From NCBI RefSeq assembly GCF_002006355.2, contig NZ_CP096980.1:1922001-1986000 (forward strand): a stretch of 64,000 nucleotides of DNA, given 5' to 3'. Made by a program: the position numbers and the translations under genes. The notes under the pieces are model-generated. The model was not told the origin of the DNA, made no database searches, and saw only the letters and a list, made by a program, of their open reading frames with translations. Positions 17,784-25,462 of the stretch are shown piece by piece. The DNA is from Clostridium felsineum DSM 794 (lineage in GTDB: Bacteria > Bacillota > Clostridia > Clostridiales > Clostridiaceae). The stretch's first letter is position 1. Each line of letters opens with the position of its first letter.

Positions 17784-18944
17784 CTAATAATTTTTAAATA
17801 GGGTAAGTAGTTTTTCAGTAGCATCTTTTTGCATAGTTTTATTTACATGAGAATAGATATTTGCTGTTGTGGAAATGTCTTTATGTCCAAGACGTTCTTG
17901 AATGACTTTTAAATTAATACCTTGTTCTAATAATAATGTTGCATTTGTATGTCTCAAATCATGAAATCTAATAGCCTTATTTATTTTTGCAAGCTTTAAA
18001 ACTTTTCTTATTTTATTTGTATAAAACATAGGATGAATATATTTACCTGAACACCACTTCATAATTAAATCATATTTTTTTCCATCAAATATATTATCTT
18101 CATAAAATTCTTGTGCAGCTATTTTATGTTGTAGCTGCTTATTGTGTAGATCCTTTAATAAGTCTAAAATTGAATCAGATACATAAATTATTCTATTGCT
18201 TTCTTGAGTTTTGGGAGTTGTCATTTTAACATGTCCATTAGTATAAATTAAATTATTTTTTATAATCAAAACATGTTCGATATAGTTTATGCTTGACCAT
18301 TCAAGTCCTGCTAATTCACCACGTCTTAAGCCTAACTCAAGAACTAATCTTAAAGCTACATTAAACATATAATCATATTCATCAGACAAGTCTAAAATTT
18401 TAAAGATTTCCTGTATTTCATTTGGTTCTAAAACATCAGGAGTGAATTTTTTTCTTTTAGGTCTATCAACGTATTTACATGGATTTTCTTTTATAATTTT
18501 TAATTTTAAGGCTCTATTCATTATAGTATTTATAATTGTATATATGGATTGTAGTGTTGAACTACTTATATTTTTTTTGTTAGCTAATAATAATTGTTCT
18601 ATGTGGTAAGAAGTAATATTAATAATATTTATGGTTCCTAAAGTTGGAATTAAATATTTATTAACTAATTCTTTATAACGATTATAAGTTGAAATTTTTC
18701 TAAGGGGTTTTACATACTTATTTAACCACTCTAAAGAAAATTCATTAAGTGTAATTTTTTTAGGTTCAACATAACCTCCATGCTCGAATTCATAAAGAGC
18801 ATTACGCATTGCTTTTTCTGCTGTAGATTTACTTTGAAAGCCTCCTTTCTCTTTCATTTTCTTTTTGCCACTAATTTCGCCAATATAGAAATAATAGCTC
18901 CAAGATTTACCTCTTTTTCTTACTCCACCTTTCAAATAAATCAT
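17784..18944 (-). CDS. int: prophage tyrosine integrase
   Basis: A 386-residue site-specific recombinase. It has an N-terminal arm-binding domain (GGVRKRGKSWSYYFYIG), a SAM-like core-binding domain (LNEFSLEWLNKYVKPL) and a catalytic domain. The catalytic residues appear in GLRRGELAGLEW (Arg I), HDLRHTNATLL (His-x-x-Arg), LGHKD (His) and IYSHV (Tyr). It points toward rnpB and ends 15 bp inside the att repeat. A truncated near-copy lies at 52874-53264. A LexA-type box sits just before its ribosome site. Confidence 0.96.
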   Translation of the reverse strand: MIYLKGGVRKRGKSWSYYFYIGEISGKKKMKEKGGFQSKSTAEKAMRNALYEFEHGGYVEPKKITLNEFSLEWLNKYVKPLRKISTYNRYKELVNKYLIPTLGTINIINITSYHIEQLLLANKKNISSSTLQSIYTIINTIMNRALKLKIIKENPCKYVDRPKRKKFTPDVLEPNEIQEIFKILDLSDEYDYMFNVALRLVLELGLRRGELAGLEWSSINYIEHVLIIKNNLIYTNGHVKMTTPKTQESNRIIYVSDSILDLLKDLHNKQLQHKIAAQEFYEDNIFDGKKYDLIMKWCSGKYIHPMFYTNKIRKVLKLAKINKAIRFHDLRHTNATLLLEQGINLKVIQERLGHKDISTTANIYSHVNKTMQKDATEKLLTLFKNY

Positions 18945-18951
18945 CCTTTCT

Positions 18952-18963
18952 GAACATATGTTC
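18952..18963. promoter_or_regulatory. LexA/SOS box upstream of integrase
   Basis: GAACATATGTTC, a perfect 12-bp palindrome that equals the Gram-positive LexA consensus core (GAAC-N4-GTTC). It lies 8-19 bp upstream of the int start codon, adjoining the AGAAAGG ribosome site, so bound LexA would block int transcription. Confidence 0.75.
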
Positions 18964-18986
18964 TGTAAAAATTTAAAAAATATATA

Positions 18987-19002
18987 AAGGTCATAAGACC
19001 TT
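18987..19002 (-). terminator. hairpin ending the immunity operon
   Basis: AAGGTC-ATAA-GACCTT stem-loop just past the ImmA-like gene; read on the minus strand it is followed by a T-rich stretch, so it may separate immunity and integrase transcription. Confidence 0.5.
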
Positions 19003-19007
19003 ATAAG

Positions 19008-19478
19008 CTAAAACATTTCTAATATAGATAATGTTGGTTCAAAGTAGATAACATAATTATCTAATTCATAGTAAATACCATATTTTTCTTTATAATGTTG
19101 AATAGCTTGTTCAAGGAACATTTCTGTTATATTCAAATAATCAGCTATTTCATTTTTAGTTCTAAGTCCTTTTTTAAAACAAGCGATTAAATCTATAATT
19201 CTAACGGATTTCTCATAAGCCCAATTGCGGGCTCTTTTTTCTTGTTTTCTATTTGCAATATTTTTTTGATCAAGTATATTTCCATATGTAGTATAGTAGT
19301 GTCCAAGTTCCTCAGATAGTACAGATTTCTTCTCAGCAATTGTAAGCAACTTTTTACTTATACCTATCTTATTATTTTTCCATAAACCTTTTGCCTTACT
19401 TTTGAAATTTTTTTCTACAACAACTATATTCTGCTTATAACATTCATCTAAAAGTATTTCATAACTGTTCATTATCAT
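19008..19478 (-). CDS. ImmA/IrrE-like metallopeptidase family protein
   Basis: A 156-residue protein of the ImmA/IrrE type, the usual neighbour of clostridial prophage repressors; family members cleave or inactivate the repressor on induction. The zinc motif reads EELGHYYT rather than HExxH, so the first metal ligand is Glu; this variant is frequent in phage members as far as I know, but activity is uncertain. The C-terminal part holds a helix-turn-helix-like stretch (KNEIADYLNITEMFLEQAI). It follows the coiled-coil gene by 11 bp. Confidence 0.8.
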   Translation of the reverse strand: MIMNSYEILLDECYKQNIVVVEKNFKSKAKGLWKNNKIGISKKLLTIAEKKSVLSEELGHYYTTYGNILDQKNIANRKQEKRARNWAYEKSVRIIDLIACFKKGLRTKNEIADYLNITEMFLEQAIQHYKEKYGIYYELDNYVIYFEPTLSILEMF

Positions 19479-19489
19479 AAGTGAATTAT

Positions 19490-19858
19490 TTAGATAACAG
19501 ATTTCCTTTGTTTTTTTAATATTTTTATATCAATATCATTACTAGCTGTGGTATTTTTTACTACTTCAATAGTATCATTCATATCGGTTATGGATGATGA
19601 GATAGAATTAACTGCAAGCTCTATAATTTGAAGTCTATCATTAATAGTTGTCTTATCATCATTGTTATTACGTCCAATTTGATCTCTAAATGATTCCTGA
19701 CCTTCTGCAAGTAATTTAATATTACTATCAACTTTTTCAAGTAATAAGGAGTTCTTTGAGTTACTAGCTTCAACATTATTAAGTCTTTTATTTATTTCTT
19801 GTATTTCACTATACATTTTAGTCATTAATTCAAATAAATCATTATTGCTTTTTTCCAA
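19490..19858 (-). CDS. phage coiled-coil protein of the immunity operon
   Basis: A 122-residue, highly charged, coiled-coil protein (EIQEINKRLNNVEASNSKNS; SSSITDMNDTIEVV) with no recognisable enzyme motif. I place the start at a TTG (19858), nine bases after AAAGGAGG. The remnant copy at 59686-59805 has an ATG at exactly this codon, which supports the choice. It lies between repressor and ImmA-like genes. Function unknown; perhaps an immunity accessory protein. Confidence 0.65.
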   Translation of the reverse strand: MEKSNNDLFELMTKMYSEIQEINKRLNNVEASNSKNSLLLEKVDSNIKLLAEGQESFRDQIGRNNNDDKTTINDRLQIIELAVNSISSSITDMNDTIEVVKNTTASNDIDIKILKKQRKSVI

Positions 19859-19874
19859 TTCATACAACCTCCTT

Positions 19875-20321
19875 TTATAACTCGTCTAAATCTTCTTTCA
19901 TTAGTTTTTGTTGTTCCTCATTATCTGAAAAATCATTATGAGCTGCTTTGCCTAAATTGGATGATTTATTATAATTATTGTTGATGTATTTAATATTATT
20001 AGATAAGTCTCTTATATAGTTATCAACCTTATATTTATCATTACTATCTAATAGTCTATAGGATTTTATTAAATTCATTTCATCATTTGATGGATTAATT
20101 TCAACAATTTGATTTTTAGCATTTTCTAATCCTAACAAATAAGTAGGAGTAGTTTCTAAAATTTTAGCCAAAGGTTCGAGTACTGTTATTGGTAAATTTT
20201 CTATGTCATTACTTTCATATCTATACACAGTTGCTCTATTTTTGCCTAATTTATAAGCTATGTCATCAACTGATAAATTAAGTTTTTTTCTCCTTTGTTT
20301 TATTCGTTCCCCTATACTCAT
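19875..20321 (-). CDS. prophage repressor, XRE-family HTH
   Basis: A 148-residue CI/C2-like repressor. The N-terminal XRE helix-turn-helix spans about residues 3-62 (GERIKQRRKKLNLSVDDIAYKL; ATVYRYESNDI; LAKILETTPTYLLGLE), followed by a short dimerisation tail. Start ATG at 20321 has AAAGG at good distance; an ATG at 20339 is less well supported. It is transcribed leftward from a promoter facing the early promoter, with operator-like dyads between. Confidence 0.88.
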   Translation of the reverse strand: MSIGERIKQRRKKLNLSVDDIAYKLGKNRATVYRYESNDIENLPITVLEPLAKILETTPTYLLGLENAKNQIVEINPSNDEMNLIKSYRLLDSNDKYKVDNYIRDLSNNIKYINNNYNKSSNLGKAAHNDFSDNEEQQKLMKEDLDEL

Positions 20322-20353
20322 TTTTATCGTACCTTTCATCTTTTATATTTTAT

Positions 20354-20381
20354 ATTATACACTGGTTTCGCAAATATGCAA
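20354..20381 (-). promoter_or_regulatory. leftward repressor promoter
   Basis: On the minus strand TTGCAT (20381-20376), 16-bp spacer, TATAAT (20359-20354). Confidence 0.6.
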
Positions 20382-20394
20382 CCTATTTTATAGA

Positions 20395-20415
20395 ATAAGC
20401 GAAAAAATCGCTTAT
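20395..20415. promoter_or_regulatory. repressor operator dyad
   Basis: Perfect inverted repeat ATAAGCGA-N5-TCGCTTAT between the divergent promoters. Related TCGC/GCGA half-sites occur at 20367-20370 (TTTCGC) and in ATCGCATACAAAGCGAC near 20470-20486, suggesting several operators. Confidence 0.65.
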
Positions 20416-20430
20416 TATGCAAAAAAAGTA

Positions 20431-20459
20431 TTGACTAATAAAAAAAAGCATTGTATTAT
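20431..20459 (+). promoter_or_regulatory. rightward early promoter
   Basis: TTGACT at 20431-20436, 17-bp spacer, TATTAT at 20454-20459. It faces the repressor promoter. Confidence 0.72.
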
Positions 20460-20507
20460 TTAATTAGTAAATCGCATACAAAGCGACAAACTAAAGGAAG
20501 TGAAAGT

Positions 20508-20759
20508 ATGCCTAATATTAATAAATTAAAGGGTAAAATTGTTGAAAAGGGGTTGAATATTGAAGAATTAGCATACGCTTTAGAGATTAATAAATCTACA
20601 TTATATAGAAAATTAAAAAATAATGGAGAATCAATTTCTATTAAAGAAGCAAATGTAATAATTAGTAAGCTTAATTTAACAATTGAAGAAGTCAATGCTA
20701 TTTTTTTTGATCAATTTGTCGCATACAATGCAATAAAGGGCATTGATGAAAAAAAGTGA
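20508..20759 (+). CDS. Cro-like small HTH protein
   Basis: An 83-residue protein with an HTH region (LNIEELAYALEINKSTLYRKL) and a phage-regulator-like tail (EANVIISKLNLTIEEVNAIFFD). The start is the ATG after AAAGGAAG; an upstream in-frame ATG at 20451 lies inside the promoter. First gene of the rightward operon, directly opposite the repressor, so a Cro role is likely. Confidence 0.75.
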   Translation: MPNINKLKGKIVEKGLNIEELAYALEINKSTLYRKLKNNGESISIKEANVIISKLNLTIEEVNAIFFDQFVAYNAIKGIDEKK

Positions 20760-20825
20760 TACAAGTTAGATAAAAAGTCAAAAAACCCTTTAAATTATAG
20801 CTCGTATTGAAAGGAGGTGAAATAA

Positions 20826-21029
20826 ATGGAAGATTATTTAATGTCTGTTTCAGAAGTTACAAAAAGATTAAAAACTAATAAAGCTTTAGTATATGAGTTG
20901 ATTAATAGAAAGTTATTATCAGCAATAAAACTTGGTAGTTTAAAAATAAGAAATTCAGAGGTAAATAGATTTTTAAAAGAGTATGATGGTAAAGATTTAA
21001 CTGATTTAGAGAATATTAAAGAGCTATAA
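20826..21029 (+). CDS. excisionase-like HTH protein
   Basis: A 67-residue protein with a winged-helix excisionase/MerR-like DNA-binding motif (MSVSEVTKRLKTNKALVYELINRKLLSAIKLGSLKIRNSEVNRFL pattern, quoted in part: SEVTKRLKTNKALVYEL). Very strong AAAGGAGGTGA site. Could be Xis for the rnpB integrase or an early regulator; the position does not decide between them. Confidence 0.7.
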   Translation: MEDYLMSVSEVTKRLKTNKALVYELINRKLLSAIKLGSLKIRNSEVNRFLKEYDGKDLTDLENIKEL

Positions 21030-21140
21030 ATTTAGCTTAATAATAAATGATAAAAAAAAGTTCTAAAAAAGAGCTAAATAAAAATTTCAATTTGAATTTT
21101 ACTACACAATCCTACAAAAATCAATAAAGCAGGTGAAAAT

Positions 21141-21935
21141 ATGAAATATACTATAAATGGTTTTTGTCAGAAGAAATTAATTGAATTTGGATTAGATGCA
21201 GTAGACTCTTTAATACTTAGATATTTTGTTGATTTTAAAGATAGTTTGAAAATGGTTACTAAAACAATTCAAGGCAAAACTTTTTATTGGGTAAAGTATG
21301 AAAGTATAAATGAAGAACTACCAGTATTGAAACTTAAAAAAGATAGTGTATATAGAAGATTAAAAAATATGTGTGAATGTGAAGTATTAGAGCGTGTGAC
21401 TGTTAAAGATAGAGGAACGTATTCATTTTATAAACTTGGAAATAAATATACTGATTTAATAACAGACGTCTCGGAAATAAATCCGAACCATGTCGGAAAC
21501 AAATCCGATACCCTACGGAGCAAAATCCGTAAGGGTACGGATTTAAATCCCGAACAAAATATTAATCTATTAAAAGATAAATCTATTAAAGATATATATT
21601 GTTCTGTTGTAGATTATTTAAATAAAAAAATAGGCTCTAAATATAAGTCCAGTAGCAGAGAAACTCAAAAATTTATACATGCAAGAATAGAAGAAGGATT
21701 TACAATTGAAGATTTTAAAACGGTCATAGATAAGAAAGTAAAAGAGTGGATAGGAACTTCAATGGAAAGATATTTAAGACCTTCAACATTATTTGGAACT
21801 AAATTTGAAAGTTATTTAAATCAAACAGATATATTAAATATTGAAGAAAATAAAAATAATGACAATACTTATAACGATTTTAATTTTGATTTCATGAAAG
21901 GAGATAGTAATGATAGAAAGACCACTACCTCATAA
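21141..21935 (+). CDS. phage replication initiator (DnaD-like, Phg_2220-type C-terminus)
   Basis: A 264-residue protein. The N-terminal part looks like a winged-helix replication protein (KLIEFGLDAVDSLILRYFVDF; KKDSVYRRLKNMCECEVLERV). A linker region encodes the 22-bp iterons, and the C-terminal part (CSVVDYLNKKIGSKYK; MERYLRPSTLFGTKFESYL) matches the conserved C-terminal domain of Gram-positive phage replication proteins. It overlaps the helicase gene by 26 bp and probably recruits it to the origin. Confidence 0.82.
   Translation: MKYTINGFCQKKLIEFGLDAVDSLILRYFVDFKDSLKMVTKTIQGKTFYWVKYESINEELPVLKLKKDSVYRRLKNMCECEVLERVTVKDRGTYSFYKLGNKYTDLITDVSEINPNHVGNKSDTLRSKIRKGTDLNPEQNINLLKDKSIKDIYCSVVDYLNKKIGSKYKSSSRETQKFIHARIEEGFTIEDFKTVIDKKVKEWIGTSMERYLRPSTLFGTKFESYLNQTDILNIEENKNNDNTYNDFNFDFMKGDSNDRKTTTS
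21472..21551. repeat. four 22-bp iterons, candidate phage replication origin
   Basis: Four dyads of form CGGA-N6-TCCG start at 21472, 21494, 21516 and 21538, exactly 22 bp apart (CGGAAATAAATCCG, CGGAAACAAATCCG, CGGAGCAAAATCCG, CGGATTTAAATCCC). 22 is not a multiple of three, so the repeats fall in changing frames and are conserved as DNA rather than protein. They lie inside the initiator gene, as in lambda-type phages. Confidence 0.78.
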
Positions 21936-23211
21936 TATTGAAGCTGAAATGAATGTGCTTGGTGCAATATTAAAAGACAATGATGTATTAACTGATATTA
22001 ATTTTTTAAAGGAAAGTGATTTTTACAGTACAGCTAATAAAATGCTTTTTAAGACAATTTTAGATATGGAAAGTAAAGATATACCTATAGACACGACAAC
22101 ACTTATTAATGGACTTGGAGAAGCCAAAATAAAGAGTATTGGTGGGATTACATATATATTTAAATTAGTTGATAGTGTCCCAAGTATAGCAAATGTAAAA
22201 TCTTATGCTGATATTGTGAAAAATATAAGTGATAAAAGAAAAATATTATATGCGTGCTATAATACTATATCTAAAATTGAAGAAAGTAATCCTTTGGAAC
22301 TTATAAGTGAAATGGAAAATCAATTTTTATCCATAGGATCAAAAAATAAAAATGATATATTTAATGATACAGAGCTGATGAATAAAGCTATTAGCAATAT
22401 ACAAGAAAATTATAATAATGGAGGTCAGGTTCCAGGAACTAGGACAGGCTATAAGAAACTTGATTATGCTATAGGTGGACTTAATAAGGGTGATTTAATA
22501 GTAATAGCAGGAAGACCATCTATGGGTAAAACAATGTTTGCACTTAACTTAATGGAAGGTATAAGTAAAACTGCTAAGGTGGCATTGTTTGAATTTGAAA
22601 TGAGTGAAGAAAAATTGGGGATTAGAAGATTAGCAATGAGTTCATGTATAAATGCTAAAAGACTTTCAATAGGAAAAATTGAAGACAAAGAGTGGGGGAT
22701 ACTAACTCAAAAAGCTGGTCAAATGGCTTCAAGGGATAATGTTTTTACAGACACTTCAACAGATTTAACAATTAATGAAATTAAGTCTAAAAGTAAAAAA
22801 TTAAAGCTTAAACATGGGTTAGATGTAATAATAATTGACCACTTACAGTTGATTGAAGCGGTTAATCCAAAAGAACCAAGAATTCAACAGGTTACAGAAA
22901 TGACTAGACAAGCTAAAAAGATGGCTAAAGAATTGGGATGTGCAGTTATATTATTATCGCAATTATCACGTGCTCCGGAGCAAAGGAATGACCATAGACC
23001 GCAATTATCAGACCTTAGAGAATCAGGAGCAATAGAACAGGATGCAGATGTAGTTATGTTTATGTATAGGGATGAATACTACAACAAAGATAGTAATGAA
23101 AAAGGCATTTTAGAATGTATTATTGCAAAGCAACGTGATGGAGCTACAGGAACTATTAAGTTTGCAGTAAAACCTGAGTATCAACTGGTGGCTGATATAT
23201 TTAATTCTTAA
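21910..23211 (+). CDS. dnaB: replicative DNA helicase, DnaB family
   Basis: A 433-residue DnaB-type hexameric helicase. N-terminal domain begins RPLPHNIEAEMNVLGAIL. The RecA-like domain has Walker A AGRPSMGKT, Walker B IIIDHLQLI, and QLSRAPEQR...RPQLSDLRESGAIEQDAD. Prophage-encoded copy, distinct from the host gene. It overlaps and follows the iteron-containing initiator, forming the replication module. Confidence 0.95.
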   Translation: MIERPLPHNIEAEMNVLGAILKDNDVLTDINFLKESDFYSTANKMLFKTILDMESKDIPIDTTTLINGLGEAKIKSIGGITYIFKLVDSVPSIANVKSYADIVKNISDKRKILYACYNTISKIEESNPLELISEMENQFLSIGSKNKNDIFNDTELMNKAISNIQENYNNGGQVPGTRTGYKKLDYAIGGLNKGDLIVIAGRPSMGKTMFALNLMEGISKTAKVALFEFEMSEEKLGIRRLAMSSCINAKRLSIGKIEDKEWGILTQKAGQMASRDNVFTDTSTDLTINEIKSKSKKLKLKHGLDVIIIDHLQLIEAVNPKEPRIQQVTEMTRQAKKMAKELGCAVILLSQLSRAPEQRNDHRPQLSDLRESGAIEQDADVVMFMYRDEYYNKDSNEKGILECIIAKQRDGATGTIKFAVKPEYQLVADIFNS

Positions 23212-23700
23212 TTATGAAGGTGATTTAAATTATAAGACTTTGGGCAAATGAGGTAATAAAGTTATGTGAATGTGGACTATCTTTTTATGATGCGTGTAGA
23301 ATAGTTGAAATGTGGATGCGGGAATAAATTTAATTCTAAGATTTTTGAAAAAATGATTAAGGATTATAAAACTAAAGGGAAATTTTTAATAATAGAAAAT
23401 GGCAATATTTATACAGGTATAGACAATATGACAGGAGATATATGAACAGAAAATTTTATTAAGTTAAATCACTGCCTTAAATATTTAAGATGTTAGGATT
23501 TAGATGAATTGGAGATGGTGCAAATTATAAAATAAGAGTATTAAAATGTTTAATTGGAAACTGTGCACTTTGAAAATTGAATATTGAATAATGAGGTATT
23601 TTACTTTGTTTCATATATTTACAATATTATAATTTTATGTTATAGTTTTATAAATAAAATGGTAAATTTACAATTAATATGTAATGCGGGGAAGAAAGAT
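23212..23700 (+). other. gap after dnaB with small open frames
   Basis: About 490 bp between helicase and the MazF-like gene. A 46-codon frame at 23305-23445, opening with TTG and reading KCGCGNKFNSKIFEKM then ...ENGNIYTGIDNMTGDI, looks protein-like but has a weak ribosome site. A 33-codon frame just upstream (from an ATT at about 23233 after GAAGGTGAT) may be a remnant or a tiny phage protein. Nothing else seen. Confidence 0.35.
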
Positions 23701-24567
23701 ATGAAAAGATGCAATAATATTGATGAATGTATTGAAAAACATTATAAAAATTACATTTCAAAAGTAAATTATAGATGGATATTAGGCATATGTATCGGAA
23801 TAATTATACTTATTTTAACATATAAGTTATGGAATAAAAATGAGCCAATACAAACCTTGATTTCTGTTGGGACAGGATTAATTTCAATAGCATTAGGAAT
23901 ATTTGCAATAATATATGCAGTTGCGGAGAATATAAAGGCTAATAATAAGGAAAATAAAGTAGATGTAATATTAGATGAAATAGAATCGCAAGTTGACAAC
24001 ATGAATAACATTGTTAAGAAAATAAGTTCAAATACTGAAGTGTCACTAGATGAAATTATAAACATAAAAAATAATAATAAGGAAATTATGAAGTCAATAA
24101 AAGGTTTTAATTTTGAACAGTATAACCAAAAGGTCAATAAGAATACTGAGAACACAAAAGTAGTATCTAGTGAAATAGAAGCTGAGATTACTGTAAAAAA
24201 GGACGATAAAAGAAAAATTATATTGAGAAAATTCCAAAAGGGAGATATATGTTTAGTTGATTTAAAGAATGAAGGTGATTCGCTCATAAGAGGTAAAAGG
24301 CTTGTTATAATAATACAGAATAGTATTTTAAATAAATATGCACCTTCTTTAACAATAGTACCATTAACAGGCTTAAGAGAGGACAAAAAATTAATACCAA
24401 CTCATATACAATTTGAAAGAAACGATAAATTAATGACAGCTGTTGTCGAGCAAATTACTACTATTAAGCAAAATGATATTTTAGATTTTATTGATAGAGT
24501 TGATATAGAAATTATGTCAAAAATAGATAATGCAATTTTATTTCAGTTAGGAATTAAAGAGGTATAA
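23701..24567 (+). CDS. membrane-anchored MazF/PemK-like protein
   Basis: A 288-residue protein. Two membrane helices (about residues 26-43 and 54-74) and a charged coiled-coil linker are joined to a C-terminal PemK/MazF-like domain from about residue 175: GDICLVDLKNEG, RGKRLVIIIQNS, LTIVPLTGL. MazF toxins are mRNA interferases; here the domain would sit at the inner membrane face. I chose ATG at 23701 (GGGGAAG upstream); the frame is open to 23584. No antitoxin gene is adjacent. Function unproven: superinfection exclusion or regulation are possible. Confidence 0.65.
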   Translation: MKRCNNIDECIEKHYKNYISKVNYRWILGICIGIIILILTYKLWNKNEPIQTLISVGTGLISIALGIFAIIYAVAENIKANNKENKVDVILDEIESQVDNMNNIVKKISSNTEVSLDEIINIKNNNKEIMKSIKGFNFEQYNQKVNKNTENTKVVSSEIEAEITVKKDDKRKIILRKFQKGDICLVDLKNEGDSLIRGKRLVIIIQNSILNKYAPSLTIVPLTGLREDKKLIPTHIQFERNDKLMTAVVEQITTIKQNDILDFIDRVDIEIMSKIDNAILFQLGIKEV

Positions 24568-24589
24568 ACATGAAATATAATTTATAAGA

Positions 24590-24629
24590 AAAACACCGTA
24601 TTATTCAAAAATGAATTTTACGGTGTTTT
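24590..24629 (+). terminator. terminator-like hairpin after MazF-like gene
   Basis: 11-bp stem AAAACACCGTA/TACGGTGTTTT (24590-24600 with 24619-24629). Confidence 0.7.
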
Positions 24630-24661
24630 GCATGTATATATAAAAGGAGAAGTGATAAATA

Positions 24662-25129
24662 ATGGCAATGGATAAATATAAAGCAGTTGAATATATGCTA
24701 TGTAATTATAAAATAATGAAGGTAGAAATTAAAAACATAGATTTAGATTTGAAAGAATTTGAAAATGAATATAGAGGTTGTGGAGCTGTAAGCTTTGAAG
24801 AAAAAACAGGACAAACTTATAAGTTTAATAGTGTAGTAGAAAATGAATTAGAATTAAAGAATAGGCAAATTGAATATTTAAAAAGAATGAGAGATAGTAA
24901 GCAAAGGAAAATAGATAAAATTGATAATGCACTTACAATTTTGGATGAAGAACAAAGAACAATAATAGAATTAAGATATTTTAGCAATACGAAAATAGGA
25001 TGGCTTAATATATGTAATAAGTTAGAATTAAGTGATGTTACATGCAGAAATATCAAAAATGAAGCTATTAAAAAATTAATACATGTAATATTTGTATCAA
25101 ATTTTTATGAAAATCTTTCGGAAAATTAA
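24662..25129 (+). CDS. phage late transcription regulator (ArpU/RinA-like)
   Basis: A 155-residue protein with an N-terminal coiled coil and a C-terminal sigma-70 region-4-like helix-turn-helix (LTILDEEQRTIIELRYF; LSDVTCRNIKNEAIKKL). Such proteins sit between early and late regions of Gram-positive phages and activate packaging and structural genes. AAAAGGAGAAGTG ribosome site. Here, cargo genes separate it from the terminase genes. Confidence 0.75.
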   Translation: MAMDKYKAVEYMLCNYKIMKVEIKNIDLDLKEFENEYRGCGAVSFEEKTGQTYKFNSVVENELELKNRQIEYLKRMRDSKQRKIDKIDNALTILDEEQRTIIELRYFSNTKIGWLNICNKLELSDVTCRNIKNEAIKKLIHVIFVSNFYENLSEN

Positions 25130-25462
25130 CTAAAAATTTATGTTAATTTATATGGTAAAGTTAAACTAATTAGGTATATGATTAAATCATAGAAAAATTT
25201 AATAAAAACATTAGAATCTGATTAATTTCAGGTGCTTTTCTTATTTTGGTGTGATGGCAGTGTGCAATTAACCTGAATATTAAAATAAGAAAGGTCAATG
25301 TTAATTATTCTCAAAAAATAAAGAATGTTTGAAGTTATATAATATGTAAACTAGTTATTAAAAGTCACTAATAAATTTATTATGCTATTATAAAACATGT
25401 GGAAGGAAAATGAAGTTTTGTATAGAAATATATAGAAAAAATAATAACAAGGAAGTATGATT
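25130..25462 (+). other. gap with interleaved inverted repeats before KAP NTPase
   Basis: About 330 bp without a gene. Between 25222 and 25292 two inverted repeats interleave: TTAATTTCAGGT (25222-25233) with ACCTGAATATTAA (25271-25283), and TTTCTTATTTT (25237-25247) with AAAATAAGAAA (25282-25292). This order allows a pseudoknot-like fold in the leader of the NTPase gene. No convincing promoter was assigned. Confidence 0.4.

Noticed and set aside
21472..21551. Iterons as evidence that the element is an integrated plasmid
   Set aside because: A complete siphovirus head, tail and lysis set plus int and attachment repeats make a prophage far more likely; iterons in initiator genes are normal for phages.
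23769..24386. 205-codon minus-strand frame opposite the MazF-like gene
   Set aside because: Shadow of the plus-strand coding region; low-complexity Ser/Ile/Phe composition and no start signals.
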